DNA of 64,000 nucleotides from Hyphomicrobiales bacterium (lineage in GTDB: Bacteria; Pseudomonadota; Alphaproteobacteria; Rhizobiales; Rhizobiaceae). The first letter of the stretch is position 1. Every line of letters begins with the position of its first letter. The position numbers were made by a program, and so were the translations under genes. Under the pieces are notes generated by a model. It was not told where the DNA came from, ran no database searches, and was given only the letters and a program-made list of their open reading frames with translations. The stretch covers positions 88,998 through 152,997 of the forward strand of contig RXJA01000108.1 of the NCBI GenBank assembly GCA_003963455.1, given 5' to 3'. Of this stretch, positions 62,426-64,000 are shown piece by piece.

Positions 62426-62613
62426 TGCGGCGGCGCCTTGGGTTGCGTGAATGTCATGGCCCGCGAGGCGGATTCCGCGGCATCGTTCCGGTTGGGGGAC
62501 GTTTCAGCGGTGCTCGTCGCCGGCCATGAGGATGGACGGAGCGCGTAGCGTCCGACCGCGACGCCCACGGCGAGCGCAACCACGGCTGTCGCGATGACAA
62601 TGGCCTTCGACAT
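62422..62613 (-). CDS. Small single-span membrane protein in the vir operon
   Basis: 63 residues: one transmembrane helix (AIVIATAVVALAVGVAVGRY) and a short polar tail ending AAESASRAMTFTQPKAPPQ. The stop overlaps the virB7 start by 4 bp. The tail repeats the end of the adjacent VirB5-like protein (AAESAAARAMKFTQ). It may be an entry-exclusion or assembly factor; the name is not justified by sequence alone. Confidence 0.65.
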   Translation of the reverse strand: MSKAIVIATAVVALAVGVAVGRYALRPSSWPATSTAETSPNRNDAAESASRAMTFTQPKAPPQ

Positions 62614-62689
62614 GGGGTCCCCCAGATGTTGTGTTGCGCCGCCCCGCGCGGCGTGCGCGAAAGCTTTTCGCGGCTCGCCGCCCGCTCCG

Positions 62690-63400
62690 CTACTGAGTGA
62701 ATTTCATGGCGCGCGCCGCGGCCGACTCCGCCGCGATGCGATCGAGATTGGCCTGGTTCGCCGCAGCGGCTGCATTGTTCGCAACCCCGTTCAGTTCATT
62801 GATCGTCAGGCCGGTCTGAACCTGCACCTGGGTATTCTGATCGATGCTGCCTTTCAGATCCTGCGCCTGGCCGATCTGCTGGCCGCCCTGCTTGAAAGCG
62901 CTCGATCGCTGCTGCACCGCGCTCTGTGTCGAGTTGATGAGCCCCGAGAGCGTAGCGGCGACGTTCACGGAACTCTTGTAAGCCGTGTCCACGGGGTGGC
63001 TCTGGCCGCTGGTGAGACCGGTGATCGTCTGTACGAGCTGCAGGCCATTGATCAGAGTCGACACGATGTTCTGCGAATTCGAGCCCATGCCGGCGAAAGA
63101 CAGCGCCCCGCCCGAGATCACCGATCCGAGGGAGGGCGCCTGCGCCATGGAGAAGCCGCCGCCGAGGGCCATTTGTGCGAGCGTTCCTTGCGCCTGGGAC
63201 GAGCGATCGCCCGTCACCGCTTGCAGCGTCTTCTGGGTGAACTGCATGATCTGCTGATCGGCGGTCAGGATCTTCTGGGTGCTGGTTGCGATCTCCTGGG
63301 CCTTTTGCAGGTTGGCGTTGTCGATGACCGGGACTTGCGCCAACGCTGGCGACAATTGGGCGGTCACGATGCCGGCGATGAGGGCAAGGATGGTGCGCAT
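62690..63400 (-). CDS. virB5: VirB5-like minor pilus protein
   Basis: 236 residues from the ATG at 63400. Signal peptide MRTILALIAGIVTAQLSPAL, then VIDNANLQKAQEIATSTQKI, LTADQQIMQFTQKTLQAVTG, QNIVSTLINGLQLVQTITGL and a Gln/Ala/Asn-rich helical C-terminus. The helical layout and the place upstream of virB6 match VirB5/TraC, the pilus-tip adhesin. Similarity within VirB5 is always low, so operon position carries weight. Confidence 0.75.
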   Translation of the reverse strand: MRTILALIAGIVTAQLSPALAQVPVIDNANLQKAQEIATSTQKILTADQQIMQFTQKTLQAVTGDRSSQAQGTLAQMALGGGFSMAQAPSLGSVISGGALSFAGMGSNSQNIVSTLINGLQLVQTITGLTSGQSHPVDTAYKSSVNVAATLSGLINSTQSAVQQRSSAFKQGGQQIGQAQDLKGSIDQNTQVQVQTGLTINELNGVANNAAAAANQANLDRIAAESAAARAMKFTQ

Positions 63401-63411
63401 GAAAATCCTCC

Positions 63412-64000
63412 CTAGCGCGTGTCGTTGTTGATCGCGGCCAGCGCTGCGGCGACGTCGGCCACGGTCAAGCCGGGCCCGGCCGAAGCGCTGTCGTTCGTCG
63501 GTGTGCCTTGCGCCTGTGCGAGGTAAAAGATGACGTTGCCGTCGGTGTCGACGTAGCGGGCGCTGACGCATCCAGGGTCGGGGTTCGTGCCCGGCAGTGT
63601 GGTCGAGCATCCCGTCGGCGTCCGGCAAGGGTCAGTCGGCGAGCCGGTCCCGATCATGCCCGCGGGACAGACCGGACCGGAGGCGGGCCGTCCCCCCGTC
63701 ACCGTCGCCGCCCGCATGCCCCCGGCCGCCCGGCTCATGTCGCTCGTTCTGGCGAGGTTGAGCGCGTTCAGGGCGGTTACCCAAAGGTTCGTCGAATCAA
63801 CGACGCCGTTCCAGGCAAGGTTGTTCTGCAGCCGCGCCGCGCTGTTCATGTCCATCGCCGCCATCACGGTCGAGCCGCTGCCGACCTGCTGGCCCGCGAC
63901 CTGAAACCCTGACTGCGCGGCGCCAAGCGTCGAGCGACTGGCATCGAGACCGGCAACGACATTGCCGCTCGACTGAAACAATGTCTGGCTGTTCAGCGCG
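63412..64000 (-). CDS. Transfer-operon protein, N-terminus outside window
   Basis: The minus-strand frame is open to the window edge (ALNSQTLFQSSGNVVAGLDA...), so the 5' part is missing; at least 196 codons are present. The visible part is Ala/Gly/Asn/Ser-rich with SGFQVAGQQVGSGSTVMAAM and a Cys-containing loop PVCPAGMIGTGSPTDPCRTP, ending LTVADVAAALAAINNDTR. It stops 11 bp before virB5 and is probably cotranscribed. I do not recognise the family; it is likely an envelope component of the transfer apparatus. Confidence 0.6.
   Translation of the reverse strand, partial: ALNSQTLFQSSGNVVAGLDASRSTLGAAQSGFQVAGQQVGSGSTVMAAMDMNSAARLQNNLAWNGVVDSTNLWVTALNALNLARTSDMSRAAGGMRAATVTGGRPASGPVCPAGMIGTGSPTDPCRTPTGCSTTLPGTNPDPGCVSARYVDTDGNVIFYLAQAQGTPTNDSASAGPGLTVADVAAALAAINNDTR

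Overview
This window is part of a large conjugative plasmid, or a plasmid-like secondary replicon, of a GC-rich alphaproteobacterium, most likely Hyphomicrobiales (the Bradyrhizobium, Methylobacterium or Bosea kind of neighbourhood). The evidence is a repABC operon with an antisense RNA between repB and repC, parS sites matching the repABC consensus, a VirD2-type relaxase, a VirB/VirD4 type IV secretion operon, and small genes typical of alphaproteobacterial plasmids. I cannot name the species. I see no rRNA, tRNA, CRISPR array or intact transposase.

Layout. (1) 1-4.0 kb: the end of a DUF1612/HTH gene, a PemK/Phd-type toxin-antitoxin pair, an unknown gene and a tyrosine recombinase. (2) 4.1-12.7 kb: parS sites, repA, repB, an antisense RNA, repC, an SSB, two small HTH regulators, then a second stand-alone repC with its own antisense RNA, followed by a ParA/VirC1-like ATPase and a small partner. 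(3) 12.7-16 kb: a repeat-rich and hairpin-rich probable oriT, mobC and the relaxase. (4) 16-22 kb: cargo, namely two methyltransferases and an NTF2-like protein with a divergent MmyB-type regulator, an ECF-like sigma factor, and an HxlR/metallo-beta-lactamase-fold pair. (5) 21.8-53.8 kb: a long stress-tolerance island. (6) 54-64 kb: a LuxR-type AHL regulator, then virD4-virB11-virB10-virB9-virB8-virB6-virB7-(small membrane protein)-virB5 on the minus strand, running off the end of the window.

The island carries cbpA, cbpM, psiE, grpE, glutaredoxin- and peroxiredoxin-like genes, thioredoxin 2, five hsp20 genes, ftsH, a degP remnant, kaiB with a histidine kinase, a kefB-type antiporter, a FixK/FNR-type regulator, a PAS-LuxR regulator, alcohol dehydrogenase, aldo/keto reductase, universal stress protein, dnaK, hdeD, yfdX and a triple-BON protein. 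This gene content strongly resembles the transmissible locus of stress tolerance (LHR/tLST: hsp20, ftsH, yfdX, hdeD, trx, kefB, psiE, degP), but it lacks clpK here and adds a second Hsp70 system and metabolic genes.

The most interesting observation is regulatory. Ten copies of a 14-bp palindrome of FNR/FixK type (consensus YTGAC-N4-GTCAR) lie 59-150 bp before ten island transcription units on both strands. In most cases a -10-like hexamer follows after about 22 bp, which is the geometry of a class II FNR promoter (site centred at -41.5). The island also encodes its own FixK-like Crp/Fnr protein. This suggests that a proteostasis, ion and redox island is wired as one regulon controlled from inside the element. 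The degP gene, a response regulator next to kaiB, an SDR and a LysR gene are visibly broken, so the island is also undergoing decay.
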